Shown: in pieces, positions 1-8,508 of the stretch | Position numbering within the stretch: position 1 is the stretch's first letter | Layout: every line of letters starts with the position of its first letter | Assembly (NCBI RefSeq): GCF_014647875.1 | Contig: NZ_BMQA01000005.1 | Location: 307,076 to 371,075 of the forward strand | Source: Streptomyces brasiliensis | GTDB lineage: Bacteria > Actinomycetota > Actinomycetes > Streptomycetales > Streptomycetaceae | Reading direction: 5' to 3' | DNA length: 64,000 nt | The notes under the pieces: model-generated | What the model was told of the DNA's origin: nothing | Databases searched by the model: none | The model's input: the letters and a program-made list of their open reading frames with translations, nothing else | Translations under genes and position numbers: made by a program

Positions 1-1
1 C

Positions 2-955
<954 letters not shown>

Positions 956-971
956 ACGACGGAGGCTGTCA

Positions 972-1202
972 ATGCATCTGGACTGGACCGCACTCGGTGA
1001 GGTCACCGCGGTGAGCATCGGTGTCACCATCGCCGTGGTCGTCGTCTTCGCCGTGGGCGTCCTCGGCGTCGCCCGCCACGAGGACACCCGCGAGCACTCC
1101 GGCACCTCCGTCCTCGGCATGGCCCAGGCGGGGCTGTGCTTCCTGGCCTGCGCGGCGGTGGTGGCGTACGGGATCTGTCTGATCGTGCCTCAGTTCCACT
1201 GA
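972..1202 (+). CDS. Small two-helix membrane protein downstream of the phosphate transporter
   Basis: Protein of 76 residues with two predicted transmembrane segments, about residues 11-33 (rich in V, I, A) and about 48-70, joined by a charged loop (RHEDTREH). It starts with ATG 16 nt after the transporter stop, with a GGAGG-type ribosome binding site at 960-964, and is followed by a strong terminator, so it is the last gene of the transporter transcript. I know no function for it. The position suggests an accessory or stability role for the permease; this is inferred from context only. Confidence 0.75.
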   Translation: MHLDWTALGEVTAVSIGVTIAVVVVFAVGVLGVARHEDTREHSGTSVLGMAQAGLCFLACAAVVAYGICLIVPQFH

Positions 1203-1233
1203 GGTGCGGCCCCGGTGAACGGTCCCCGGCATG

Positions 1234-1273
1234 GCGGAGGGACCCGGCCGGATTCCCGGCCGGGTCCCTCCGC
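1234..1273. terminator. Strong bidirectional-type terminator hairpin (18-bp perfect stem)
   Basis: Arms 1234-1251 and 1256-1273 are perfect reverse complements over 18 bp with a 4-nt loop. It ends the transporter transcript. Before insertion of the mobile element it probably also lay just downstream of sodN, which now ends 14.5 kb away. Confidence 0.85.
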
Positions 1274-1298
1274 AAGCAGACAAGGAGCGGAAGAGGGC

Positions 1299-1320
1299 TC
1301 AGGCCTTCTTGGTCTCCTAG
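1299..1320 (+). repeat. attL: displaced copy of the sodN 3' end
   Basis: Twenty-two bases matching 15817-15838 at 19 positions (differences at 1302, 1311 and 1318). On the minus strand it reads GAG ACC AAG AAG GCC TGA, the SodN C-terminus, but is preceded in frame by TAG, so it is not a gene. The left flank (1203-1298, with the hairpin at 1234-1273) is probably the original sequence downstream of sodN. Confidence 0.8.
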
Positions 1321-1337
1321 TAACGGGGTGGGTCGGT

Positions 1338-1364
1338 GACCTGCGGCGATGATGGCCGCAGGTC
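1338..1364. terminator. Hairpin just inside the left end of the element
   Basis: Arms 1338-1347 and 1355-1364 (10 bp, perfect) are followed by a short T run at 1377-1380. It may insulate the element from chromosomal transcription or take part in recombination; the sequence alone does not say which. Confidence 0.45.
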
Positions 1365-1422
1365 GCTGACCTGGCCTTTTGGTGTTGGGTAGCGATGGGG
1401 CGTGATGGTCTTGATTGGGTGT

Positions 1423-1442
1423 CCTGCGGACTGTGTGCGGAC
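1423..1442 (+). repeat. Candidate integrase arm-type site, left copy
   Basis: The pattern cctgcggac-N3-gtgcggac occurs here about 100 nt inside attL and again in the same orientation at 15746-15765, about 50 nt inside attR. Only the central three bases differ. Placement near both ends is what arm-binding sites of a tyrosine integrase would show; binding is inferred. Confidence 0.45.
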
Positions 1443-1513
1443 TGGCCGGGGACGGTTGCGCTGCCAGTCGGTAGAGGGACGCATCCGGAGATGAAGCGCT
1501 ACGGTGCCAGGCT

Positions 1514-2278
1514 GTGACTAGTGAACTGTCGAGCCAAGCCGCGGCACATGCTCTAGAGAGCATTCAGATCGTCTCCTCGTACCAGGGAGGCCATGCCCTG
1601 GTTGCCCATCTGTCCTGGGCCTCTCCTTCCAATCCGAGTGACGCGAGCCTCTACATACGCCCTTATCTAGGTGGAGGCTGGACGGCCAAGGGTGCTGTGG
1701 AGCCGTCTGTGGCGCCGAACAGCACGACGACGATGACTGCACAGCGGCACCGTGACGCTAAATTCGGGGAGGCCAAGCTCTCGCTCCACCACAGCGGACA
1801 GACGCACGCCTACGTTGGTCCTCGCGAGAAGCAGTTCCGTTTGCCTCCCATCCAGGGCCCCAGACTCGATGATCCTTCTGGTGGCCACATTGCAACCATC
1901 ACGTGCTTCGACTTGGCAGGGCTTCCGATGCTTGACCGCCCGCTGAGTACGGCTGGGCCACAGGTCGATGTGGTGGCTCCAGCGCCGGGGGAGGAAACAT
2001 CGCGGCTGCACGTTGCCTTGTTTTCGGGCACCGACGAGGAGGCTATGAGTGCGCGCTATCCGTTCCTCCGCAGTGCGCCAGTCTTGCGTTTTGACCGGAT
2101 GGGCATGGAGAAACCGCTCTTCTTTGGTCTGCGTGCGAGGCACTTTCCAGGGAACCCGCAACCCGGGCCAGGGGTTTCAGTGATGGGTGGCTGGGGACCG
2201 GGTGCCCAAGAAGAAGAGGCGATTGGGCTGGTGTCTGTTTGGGTCGGACCGGACGAGCAGGCCGCGTCAGGTTGGTAG
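1514..2278 (+). CDS. Hypothetical protein, atypical codon use
   Basis: Open frame of 254 residues from a GTG, with no recognised domain, signal peptide or membrane segment. The middle is rich in polar residues and ends SVWVGPDEQAASGW. Codon use is unlike the neighbours, with many A/T-ending codons (TTG, TTT, CTA, AAA, ACA), which fits recent acquisition with the element. There is no convincing ribosome binding site upstream of the GTG, so the start is uncertain and could lie further in. It is the first cargo gene inside attL and points toward the Imm21-like gene on the other strand. Function unknown. Confidence 0.55.
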   Translation: MTSELSSQAAAHALESIQIVSSYQGGHALVAHLSWASPSNPSDASLYIRPYLGGGWTAKGAVEPSVAPNSTTTMTAQRHRDAKFGEAKLSLHHSGQTHAYVGPREKQFRLPPIQGPRLDDPSGGHIATITCFDLAGLPMLDRPLSTAGPQVDVVAPAPGEETSRLHVALFSGTDEEAMSARYPFLRSAPVLRFDRMGMEKPLFFGLRARHFPGNPQPGPGVSVMGGWGPGAQEEEAIGLVSVWVGPDEQAASGW

Positions 2279-2341
2279 GTGAGACCGCGAGCTGCACCTC
2301 CTGGCCATCCCAGTTTCCCGAGGCTCCCAGTCTCTTTCGAC

Positions 2342-2929
2342 TCAGTCCCCGGCGGGCAACATCTGAACTAGACCGACCCAGTTCTCCTCGTCGGCCTTGG
2401 CGTGGATGGCGCGGACCCTCCAGTGGCCGGCGGGCAGGGAAACCGCTGCCTGTGCGGGAAGTCCCCCATCCGGATACTCCACGTTCAGATCAGTGCCCGC
2501 TTCGGCGGAGTCCATGAGCACAGCGGGGCCGTCTGTGGTCCACGTTCCGCATTCCTCCCACGGGGTGGCAGGATCGGTGAGGATGGCTTCTGCTGCGGCC
2601 TTGAGCTCGGCCTCGGAGCTGGCGGCGAGCCAGCGCACCAAGACGCGATGCTCAGGGATGTAGCAGGTGGTGGCTGGCTCGTCCCCCAGCACCAGGGCCT
2701 GCGTTCCTTCTTCACCGACCGTGATTGTGTCGGCCAGATCGTTCACAGCGCAGGCCCTGTCGTAGTCGTCCGGGTCGGGTCCGTCAGACAGGACCATCCC
2801 GTCCTCTGTGCATCCGCGCCATGCGTCCAGCGCGGAGACGGGGATGACGATCAAGGGGCCACCCATTGACTCCACCCATACAAGGGGGGTTTGGGAGTCA
2901 TTGGGTGCGGTGGAAGAGGAGGCTCTCAT
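2342..2929 (-). CDS. Imm21-like immunity protein
   Basis: Protein of 195 residues. After a short Ser-rich start, WVESMGGPLIVIPVSALDAW, then a DYDRACAV segment and ALVLGDEPATTCYIPEHRVL match my memory of the Imm21 family, which protects against polymorphic-toxin effectors. The second half (AELKAAAEAILTDPATPW, then a beta-rich tail) fits the same fold. No toxin gene lies nearby, so it would be an orphan immunity gene carried as cargo. It is convergent with the preceding hypothetical gene, with a 63-nt gap. The family assignment rests on recalled motif similarity and should be tested with a profile search. Confidence 0.65.
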   Translation of the reverse strand: MRASSSTAPNDSQTPLVWVESMGGPLIVIPVSALDAWRGCTEDGMVLSDGPDPDDYDRACAVNDLADTITVGEEGTQALVLGDEPATTCYIPEHRVLVRWLAASSEAELKAAAEAILTDPATPWEECGTWTTDGPAVLMDSAEAGTDLNVEYPDGGLPAQAAVSLPAGHWRVRAIHAKADEENWVGLVQMLPAGD

Positions 2930-3041
2930 AGCGGCAGTTTGCCCTCCGTCACTGACAGCGGTCGCTCCGCAGCCACATACCGACCTCGGTCAAGGTGGCG
3001 GACGCATAGCCCCCGCGGACCCCCCTTCGCGGATGCACGAT

Positions 3042-3395
3042 TCAGTGAGTCAGCTTCATTTCGATGGCGAGTGCGCCGAGGGCTTCCTTTTCGGGGCCGT
3101 AGATGGTGCGGATGTTCGCGAGCTGCTGGTTGCGGGCAGCGGTCGGGTTCACGTTGGAGGGGCCTTCGCCATCGAGGAGGGCCTCGAAGTCGGGGTACTC
3201 GGTGACGCGGAGGACCTCGACGTCGCAGGTCTCGTCGGTGTCCTTGATGCGGAAGCGGATGGTGTCGCCGGCGGCGAGGTCCGCGAGGTGCGGGTACTTG
3301 ACCCGCACCTCGATGGTCTTGGTGCCCGCGGCGACGAGCTCGAAGTACTGGCGGTAGAGGTTGAGCTCGCGGACGCGGGCAGTGCGGTCGGTCAT
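3042..3395 (-). CDS. ASCH-domain protein
   Basis: Protein of 117 residues made almost entirely of an ASCH domain: the signature G-T-K-T-I-E-V-R is at about residues 24-31, followed by a beta-rich core (LAAGDTIRFRIKD, EVLRVTEYPDF) and a C-terminal helix (YGPEKEALGALAIEMKL). ASCH domains resemble PUA domains and are thought to bind RNA; some have amidohydrolase or nuclease activity. The ATG overlaps the stop of the upstream synthetase-like gene (ATGA), so the two are translationally coupled. It is the last gene of the 5004 to 3042 unit. A much longer open frame runs through this start to 4568 but is a high-GC shadow of the upstream gene. Confidence 0.85.
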   Translation of the reverse strand: MTDRTARVRELNLYRQYFELVAAGTKTIEVRVKYPHLADLAAGDTIRFRIKDTDETCDVEVLRVTEYPDFEALLDGEGPSNVNPTAARNQQLANIRTIYGPEKEALGALAIEMKLTH

Positions 3396-4507
3396 CGGGA
3401 CGGGACGCTCCTGGGGGACGGTGCGGTGATCAGGCGGCCGATCTCGGCGGCCGAGTACGAGCGGAAGAAGTGGCGGGGGTCGGAGAGCAGGGTCTCGGTC
3501 ATGGCGAGCAGCTGGTCGGCGTACTCGGTGACGGTGCCGGGCCATTGCCGGGTGTCGAGCATCCAGGGGGCGGCGCCCTCGGGCAAGGGGGCACGGCCTT
3601 CTCGTATGAGGGATTTCGACAGCTTGGCGCCGGTGTCGGTGACGACCTGGGGGCAGAACAGCCGGGCCGGGAGCTGGGTGCGCGTGAGGCCCACGGCCTG
3701 GAGGGCCTCGTCGACGAGGTGGGAGCCGAAGACCCAGTCGCCGCCCTTGACCATGACGTGCAGGGTGCCCTGGGGGCTGGTCAGGGCGAGTTCCTTGACC
3801 AGGTTGCGGTAGAGCGTGGCCAGGTCGAGGTAGCCGCCGGCGGTGGGCGTGATGGTGGCCTCGTACGGGCCGTGGTGGAGGCAGACGGCGGAGACTTGCG
3901 CTGTCTCGGGGCCGGTGAGGTGGGCCCGTGTGCGTTCGGCGTGTTTCTCGGCCCAGCCGCAATCGGGGTGCGGGCAGGGGACGCGGAGGTGCGGGGTGCC
4001 TGTGGAGGGGGCGAGCCACCAGCGGGCGGCGTCGATGCGGGGGAGGAGCCGGAGCCAAGTGCGGCGGTAGTGCTCGCCGGCCTGCTGCTGGGTGTACGTC
4101 TCGATGCGGTGAGGGATGCCCAGGCGCCTGGACAGAGCGGTGAAGAGGGGCTGGTAGAGGGCGGTGACGAGGTCGAGCAGGGCCTGCTCGCCGAGGGCCT
4201 GGGCGTAGGCGCGCTGGTAGCCGTGTCCGCTGGCCGGGTCGGTGGCCAGCTTGTACGGGGCGTTGTCGAGGGCGCTGAAGAGCACCTCGGTGGGGAGTCC
4301 GAAGCGGTCGCGCAGGCGGGCGGCCATGGCGAAGGCCAGGGACTGCACGAGCGAGGTGCCGATGTGTGGAGCGCCGTTGATCTGGGTGCCGACGACCAGC
4401 ACGATCCGCTCGGGCGGGGAAGCCAGGATGCGTGGGGTCAGGACGTCCTCGGCGTGGTGGAGGGCGTTGGCGAGAACGGTGTTCGGAGAGACGGGATGGG
4501 TGGTCAC
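3392..4507 (-). CDS. Class I aminoacyl-tRNA-synthetase-like protein (catalytic domain only)
   Basis: Protein of 371 residues. A HIGH-type motif is seen as GAPHIGT (H48, G50) and a KMSKS-type motif as AKLSKSL (295-299). Between them is a probable zinc knuckle (C178, C183, C209, H211/H212). The pattern resembles class-I lysyl-tRNA synthetase, but the protein is much shorter than LysRS-I (about 500 residues or more) and stops about 70 residues after KLSKS, so it seems to lack a full anticodon-binding domain. The GTG start has AGGGAGG 6 nt upstream and overlaps the HATPase stop (GTGA); the stop overlaps the ASCH start (ATGA). It probably activates an amino acid or acts on RNA in a specialised way; substrate and partner are unknown. 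Confidence 0.8.
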   Translation of the reverse strand: MTTHPVSPNTVLANALHHAEDVLTPRILASPPERIVLVVGTQINGAPHIGTSLVQSLAFAMAARLRDRFGLPTEVLFSALDNAPYKLATDPASGHGYQRAYAQALGEQALLDLVTALYQPLFTALSRRLGIPHRIETYTQQQAGEHYRRTWLRLLPRIDAARWWLAPSTGTPHLRVPCPHPDCGWAEKHAERTRAHLTGPETAQVSAVCLHHGPYEATITPTAGGYLDLATLYRNLVKELALTSPQGTLHVMVKGGDWVFGSHLVDEALQAVGLTRTQLPARLFCPQVVTDTGAKLSKSLIREGRAPLPEGAAPWMLDTRQWPGTVTEYADQLLAMTETLLSDPRHFFRSYSAAEIGRLITAPSPRSVPSR

Positions 4508-5004
4508 GAGGTGCCTCCCTGGGGGCCGGCGGTGTGGGGCGGCAGGGACGCGGCCCCGTTCTTGGCACGGTCGAATGCGGCCCAGACGCACTTTCCGGGG
4601 CCCGTCCGCTCCTTCACGCCCCAGCTGTCGGCGGTCGCGGCGACGATCAGCAGACCGCGCCCGTCGAGGGCGGACTCCTCGGGAACGCGCTTCGTCGGCC
4701 TGTTCTCGCCGCTGTCGTGGACCTCGATCCGCAGCTCCGCGTCGAGGGAGTCGACCCGTACCAGGACCAGTCGGCCCACAGGCACCCCGTGAAGCACGGC
4801 GTTGGTGACGAGCTCCGAGGTGCACAGCCGCATGTCGTCAAGGCGGCTCGTCTCACCCCATTCGGTCAGCGTGGCGGCGACGAAGTCGCGAGCGGTACGC
4901 GGCGTGGTCCGGCGACGGGGGAAGAGCATGGTGCGGTGCCGTCCCGTGCCCGGAAGGAGGTCTGGGGCGGCATCGGTCGCCTGGTTGGTGAGTCTGCTTG
5001 CCAT
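4504..5004 (-). CDS. HATPase_c regulatory protein (RsbW/anti-sigma-like)
   Basis: GHKL-type ATP-binding domain of the serine-kinase/anti-sigma class common in Streptomyces. The N-box is seen as ELVTNAVLH, a G1-like motif as VHDSG, and a G2-like segment as DGRGLLIV. There is no receiver, DHp or membrane segment, so it is not a complete sensor kinase. ATG at 5004 is chosen; an in-frame TTG at 5016 and an internal ATG at about 4929 are alternatives, and no clear ribosome binding site precedes any of them. Its stop overlaps the GTG of the synthetase-like gene. It is divergent from the HTH-TPR regulator, with which it shares the 5005-5108 control region. Confidence 0.8.
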   Translation of the reverse strand: MASRLTNQATDAAPDLLPGTGRHRTMLFPRRRTTPRTARDFVAATLTEWGETSRLDDMRLCTSELVTNAVLHGVPVGRLVLVRVDSLDAELRIEVHDSGENRPTKRVPEESALDGRGLLIVAATADSWGVKERTGPGKCVWAAFDRAKNGAASLPPHTAGPQGGTS

Positions 5005-5050
5005 GGTCAACAGCAAAGCGACTTAACTCATTTGGGTCGGGAGCCAGCGT

Positions 5051-5082
5051 GGGGGCCAAGACGGGGGCCACTATGGGGGCCA
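5051..5082 (+). repeat. Three gggggcca iterons at 12-bp spacing (candidate operator)
   Basis: The octamer gggggcca occurs at 5051-5058, 5063-5070 and 5075-5082, so copies start exactly 12 bp apart. They lie between the divergent HATPase and HTH-TPR genes and just ahead of the latter's likely ATG. This is a natural place for a binding site of the HTH-TPR protein. If translation instead starts at the ATG at 5073, the last copy would be coding. Confidence 0.5.
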
Positions 5083-5108
5083 GAGGTCACGTGTTCCTGG
5101 GGGACGGC

Positions 5109-6446
5109 ATGGGCGACACCGGGATCGGCGCCTTGCTCGTCTGGCTGCGTACCGCGCGCGGCTGGAGCCAGCAGAGGGTCGCCGACGAGTTCAACGCCTT
5201 GGAAGGGCGCTCCGCGAAGACCGGCAAGGAGATCGGACGCTACGAGCGCGAAGCGCGGATCCCGATTCCCTACGCCCGGAGGCACCTGGCGCAGATCTTC
5301 GGTGTCGATGTCGCCCTGCTCGACCAGGCCGTTGCCACAAGTAAGGGGCGGCGTGACGCGGCCGACGCCACCGATGCCGAGATCGTGCTGTCCGCGCCGT
5401 CACCCAAGGACACCTGCGTTCGTGGAGATCCACTGTCGGAGGATGCGGTGCGTTCGGCCGAGTTCGCTCGGTTCATCGCGCACCGCAATGCTGACGAGTT
5501 CGTCGTCGAGCAGTTGGAGGCGGACGTCGGTCGGCTCGCCCGTACGTACGTCAGCCACCCGCTGATGGAGCAGTACGTCGAGATCAGGCGGTTACGGGAC
5601 GGAGTCTTCGACCTGCTGCGCGGGCGCCAGCACCCCAGGCAGACCACGGACCTCTACCTTTCCGCCTCTCGCCTCTGCGGCCTGTCCGCGCACGTTTGCC
5701 TCGACCTCGGCGACTACGACTCCGCCGCCACTCATGCCCGTACCGCACGGGCCTGCGCCGAGGCTGCCGGGCACGAAGGGATGCTGGCCTGGGTACGGGC
5801 CGTGGAGTCGTTGATCGCGTACTGGACCGGTCGGTACGAGCAGGCGGCCCGGCTGGCGCAGGCCGGTCTGCGCCACAGGGCGAGTGGCAGCATCGGTGCA
5901 CGGTTGGCGAGTCTGGAGGCTCGGGCGTTGGCGATAGTCGGCGACTCGGCTGGGGCGCTCGCCGCCCTGTCAGATGCTGAACGATCCCGTGAGACGGTCT
6001 CGGGTCGGGACGAGGTGCCGGGAGTCTTCGACTTTCCGGTCGCCAAGCAGTTCGCCTACGCCGGGACGACCCTTCTGGCCGTAGGCGGACAGGAACGCGT
6101 TCAGAAGGCCATCGTCAGCGCTGAAACGGCGATCCGGCTCTATCGCGGTGCGGACGGCGATGACCAGTCCGTGGGAGACCTGTTCGCCTCGCACCTCGAC
6201 CTCGCCCATGGACATCTGCTCCTGGGTGACCTGGACGGCACCGAGGAGATGCTCGGCTTCGTCCTTACAGCCTCGCCGGAGCGCATGTCGGCCAGCATCG
6301 TGCGCCGGCTCATTGTTCTCGGGCGGGAGCTGGAACGGCCGCAGTACGGTGGAGCCGCGCAGGCGGTACACCTGCGTGACCGACTCCAGCACACGGCCGT
6401 CCGTGCGTCCCTGCCCGCCGCCCACCCTCCGGAGTTGCCGACGTGA
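5109..6446 (+). CDS. XRE-type HTH regulator with TPR-like C-terminal region
   Basis: N-terminal helix-turn-helix (WLRTARGWSQQRVADEFN, then EIGRYEREARIPIPYARRHLAQIFGV) followed by about 350 residues of alpha-helical, TPR-like repeats (YDSAATHARTARACAEAAG; YEQAARLAQAGLR; SAGALAALSDAE). This is the architecture of Streptomyces NsdA-like or ligand-responsive HTH-TPR regulators. ATG 5109 is chosen for its GGGGGA about 5 nt upstream; ATG 5073 is the alternative. A TTA codon at 5592-5594 (about L162) makes translation potentially dependent on the bldA tRNA. The stop overlaps the GTG of the methyltransferase gene by 4 nt. Confidence 0.85.
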   Translation: MGDTGIGALLVWLRTARGWSQQRVADEFNALEGRSAKTGKEIGRYEREARIPIPYARRHLAQIFGVDVALLDQAVATSKGRRDAADATDAEIVLSAPSPKDTCVRGDPLSEDAVRSAEFARFIAHRNADEFVVEQLEADVGRLARTYVSHPLMEQYVEIRRLRDGVFDLLRGRQHPRQTTDLYLSASRLCGLSAHVCLDLGDYDSAATHARTARACAEAAGHEGMLAWVRAVESLIAYWTGRYEQAARLAQAGLRHRASGSIGARLASLEARALAIVGDSAGALAALSDAERSRETVSGRDEVPGVFDFPVAKQFAYAGTTLLAVGGQERVQKAIVSAETAIRLYRGADGDDQSVGDLFASHLDLAHGHLLLGDLDGTEEMLGFVLTASPERMSASIVRRLIVLGRELERPQYGGAAQAVHLRDRLQHTAVRASLPAAHPPELPT

Positions 6447-7261
6447 CCGACCTGTCCGCTGCCCACGACGCCGCCGTCACCGATCGGGGCCGCCTTGCGG
6501 GTAGTGCCTACAACGGAGACCGGGACCTGGCCGCCCGGCAGTCGCTCTACCAGTGGCAGACGCCTCGGTATGACCTGCCCGGCCTCGTCGCCGAGCGGCT
6601 GGGCGACGTACGCGGGCGCGTCGTCGACATCGGCTGTGGCAATGGCAAGTTCATCCAGCGGCTCCGCCAGGACCGCCCCGATCTGTCCCTGCTCGGCCTC
6701 GACATTGCCCCCGGAATCCTTGCCGGCGTCCCCGGCCCGGTTGCCGTGGCGGACGCGACGAGGCTTCCGCTGGCGGCGGGGAGCATCGATGCCGCTCTCG
6801 CGCTTCACATGCTCTACCACGTGCCCGACATCCCCCAGGCGGTCAGGGAACTGGCCCGGGTCGTGGCCCGCGACGGGCTGGTGGTCGCCTCCACCAACGG
6901 CGACCGCGACAAGGCCGAACTAGACGACCTCTGGCAGCGGGCCGCCGGCGACGTCCTCGGCATCGACCGCGGGCCGGCCAGGATCTCGCTCAGCGCCCGT
7001 TTCTCCCTGGAGAAGGCTCCGGCCTTCCTCGGCGAGGAGTTCAGCCGCGTAGAGGTTGTCGAACTGCCGGGGACCATCGCGGTCCACGACCCGGAGCCTG
7101 TCATCGCCCACATGGCTTCGTACCGCGCCTGGGCGGATCAGCACGACGTGCCCTTCGACGCGACCATCGACCGCGCCCGCACACTCGTTGCCGACCACAT
7201 CGTCCGCTACGGCGCGTACGAGATCACCTGCCTTGGAGGGATCCTCGTCTGCCGCCGCTGA
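6443..7261 (+). CDS. Class I SAM-dependent methyltransferase
   Basis: Protein of 272 residues with a Rossmann methyltransferase core: motif I VVDIGCGNGKFIQRL, motif II-like LLGLDIAPG, then VAVADATRLPLAAGSIDAALALHMLYHV, typical of small-molecule methyltransferases of the UbiE/Methyltransf_11 type. The GTG start overlaps the stop of the HTH-TPR gene (GTGA), so the two are translationally coupled and the enzyme probably serves or is controlled by the regulator's signal. The substrate cannot be read from sequence. The stop lies only 2 nt from the stop of the convergent SUKH-like gene. Confidence 0.87.
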   Translation: MTDLSAAHDAAVTDRGRLAGSAYNGDRDLAARQSLYQWQTPRYDLPGLVAERLGDVRGRVVDIGCGNGKFIQRLRQDRPDLSLLGLDIAPGILAGVPGPVAVADATRLPLAAGSIDAALALHMLYHVPDIPQAVRELARVVARDGLVVASTNGDRDKAELDDLWQRAAGDVLGIDRGPARISLSARFSLEKAPAFLGEEFSRVEVVELPGTIAVHDPEPVIAHMASYRAWADQHDVPFDATIDRARTLVADHIVRYGAYEITCLGGILVCRR

Positions 7262-7263
7262 GA

Positions 7264-8397
7264 TCAGTCCAGCGGCGGCCAGGGCCCGTCCAGCAGGCGG
7301 CCCGCCTCCTCGACGATCTGTTCCGCCAGGTGTTCCCGGTCTCCCTGTCGGATCGCCGCCCAGTCGTTGTAGGCGTCGGTCTTCTCGACCAGTGGCTTGA
7401 GCTGCTGCGGGCGGGCCAGTGCGCCCCACCCTTCGTATGTGATCAGGTCAGCGCCGGCGCCGGAGGCCAGGCTGCCGTTCACGATCAGCCGGAGCCACCA
7501 GCGGACGAGTTCCCAGCGGGCCGCTTCCCAGGGGAGGTCAGTGGTGTCGGCCGGGAGGTCCTGGAGCAGGCCGAGTTCGCCCAGCACTTGGTTGAAAAGG
7601 GCGTCGGCCTGCTCGTGCTCGGAGCGTGACAGGCCGGCGAGGAGGGGGAGGGACTCTGTCTCGACGCCGAGGACCAGGGCCGTGAGACCGGCTTCGATGA
7701 GCTGCTCCGGGCGGTGTCGGCGGCCGATCAAGCGTTCCAGGGCCAGCATCCGGATGCAGTCGACGGCCTCCTGCGCGGTCACGGCGTACGGAGTGAACGG
7801 CGTGGGCGCGGTGACGTCGATACCCGGTCCGCCCTCCACGAAGTACGACCAGAAGTCGACGGTCGCGTGGGCGAGGAGGCCGCTCGATCGGCCGGCGAAT
7901 TCGTGGTGGATGTAGTCGGTGAGGTCGTTCCCGTAGAGGATGATGTCGGTCTGGTAGACGGACAGGACGGGGTGACCGTGCTCGCCCTCCGTGCCGGGCA
8001 GGTAGCGGTGCCCGTAGACCGGGACCAGCTGCGGCACGCTCCCCAGCTCGGTCCTCGCGGCGCGCAGTGCCTGGGATGTCTCCGCCGGCCTCGACGGCCA
8101 GGCGGGATGCCAGAACCCGTTGTGCTCCACGTCGAAGAGCACGCCCTCCACCGGCCACGCCAGCCGCCCGGCCAGGTCCCCGGGGTCGCCGTCGCGCCAG
8201 TCGGGCCACCGCGACGAGCCGTGCGGGAGCCCGGCGGAGAGGAAGACCCGGTGATCCGCCGAGAAAGTGAAGCCGAACCGCGCCTCGACCGCGTCGAGCT
8301 CCCGCTCGGTGAGCCCCGGTCCGATCTCGGTTCGGAGCATGCCCTGAAGGGCACGGGCGGCGTCCAGGGTCAGTCGTGGGGTCGACGGCGTGTTCAC
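7264..8397 (-). CDS. SMI1/KNR4 (SUKH)-like protein
   Basis: Protein of 377 residues. The N-terminal 120 residues look like a SUKH domain: LTERELDAVEARFGFTFSAD then HRVFLSAGLPHGSSRWPDW and a Trp-rich strand region. SUKH proteins are common immunity proteins against polymorphic toxins and also occur as general scaffold-like proteins. The C-terminal half is helical and Leu-rich without a domain I know. The GTG at 8397 is chosen because the SUKH motif begins shortly after it; a longer open frame to 8928 is antisense shadow of the LRR gene. It is divergent from the LRR gene across 111 bp. Confidence 0.75.
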   Translation of the reverse strand: MNTPSTPRLTLDAARALQGMLRTEIGPGLTERELDAVEARFGFTFSADHRVFLSAGLPHGSSRWPDWRDGDPGDLAGRLAWPVEGVLFDVEHNGFWHPAWPSRPAETSQALRAARTELGSVPQLVPVYGHRYLPGTEGEHGHPVLSVYQTDIILYGNDLTDYIHHEFAGRSSGLLAHATVDFWSYFVEGGPGIDVTAPTPFTPYAVTAQEAVDCIRMLALERLIGRRHRPEQLIEAGLTALVLGVETESLPLLAGLSRSEHEQADALFNQVLGELGLLQDLPADTTDLPWEAARWELVRWWLRLIVNGSLASGAGADLITYEGWGALARPQQLKPLVEKTDAYNDWAAIRQGDREHLAEQIVEEAGRLLDGPWPPLD

Positions 8398-8508
8398 GCC
8401 TGCCAGCGTAGTGAGCGGTACGGCCGCATATGCCGGAGGTTGTGGCAGTCCGCTATCCCGTCGCATATTCGCTGCGACGGCCTGCGACGATCTCGATACC
8501 GTGGCGCC

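Noticed and set aside
1299..1320. A second, truncated sodN gene
   Set aside because: Only about 22 nt match and an in-frame TAG precedes the match; it is an attachment-site repeat.
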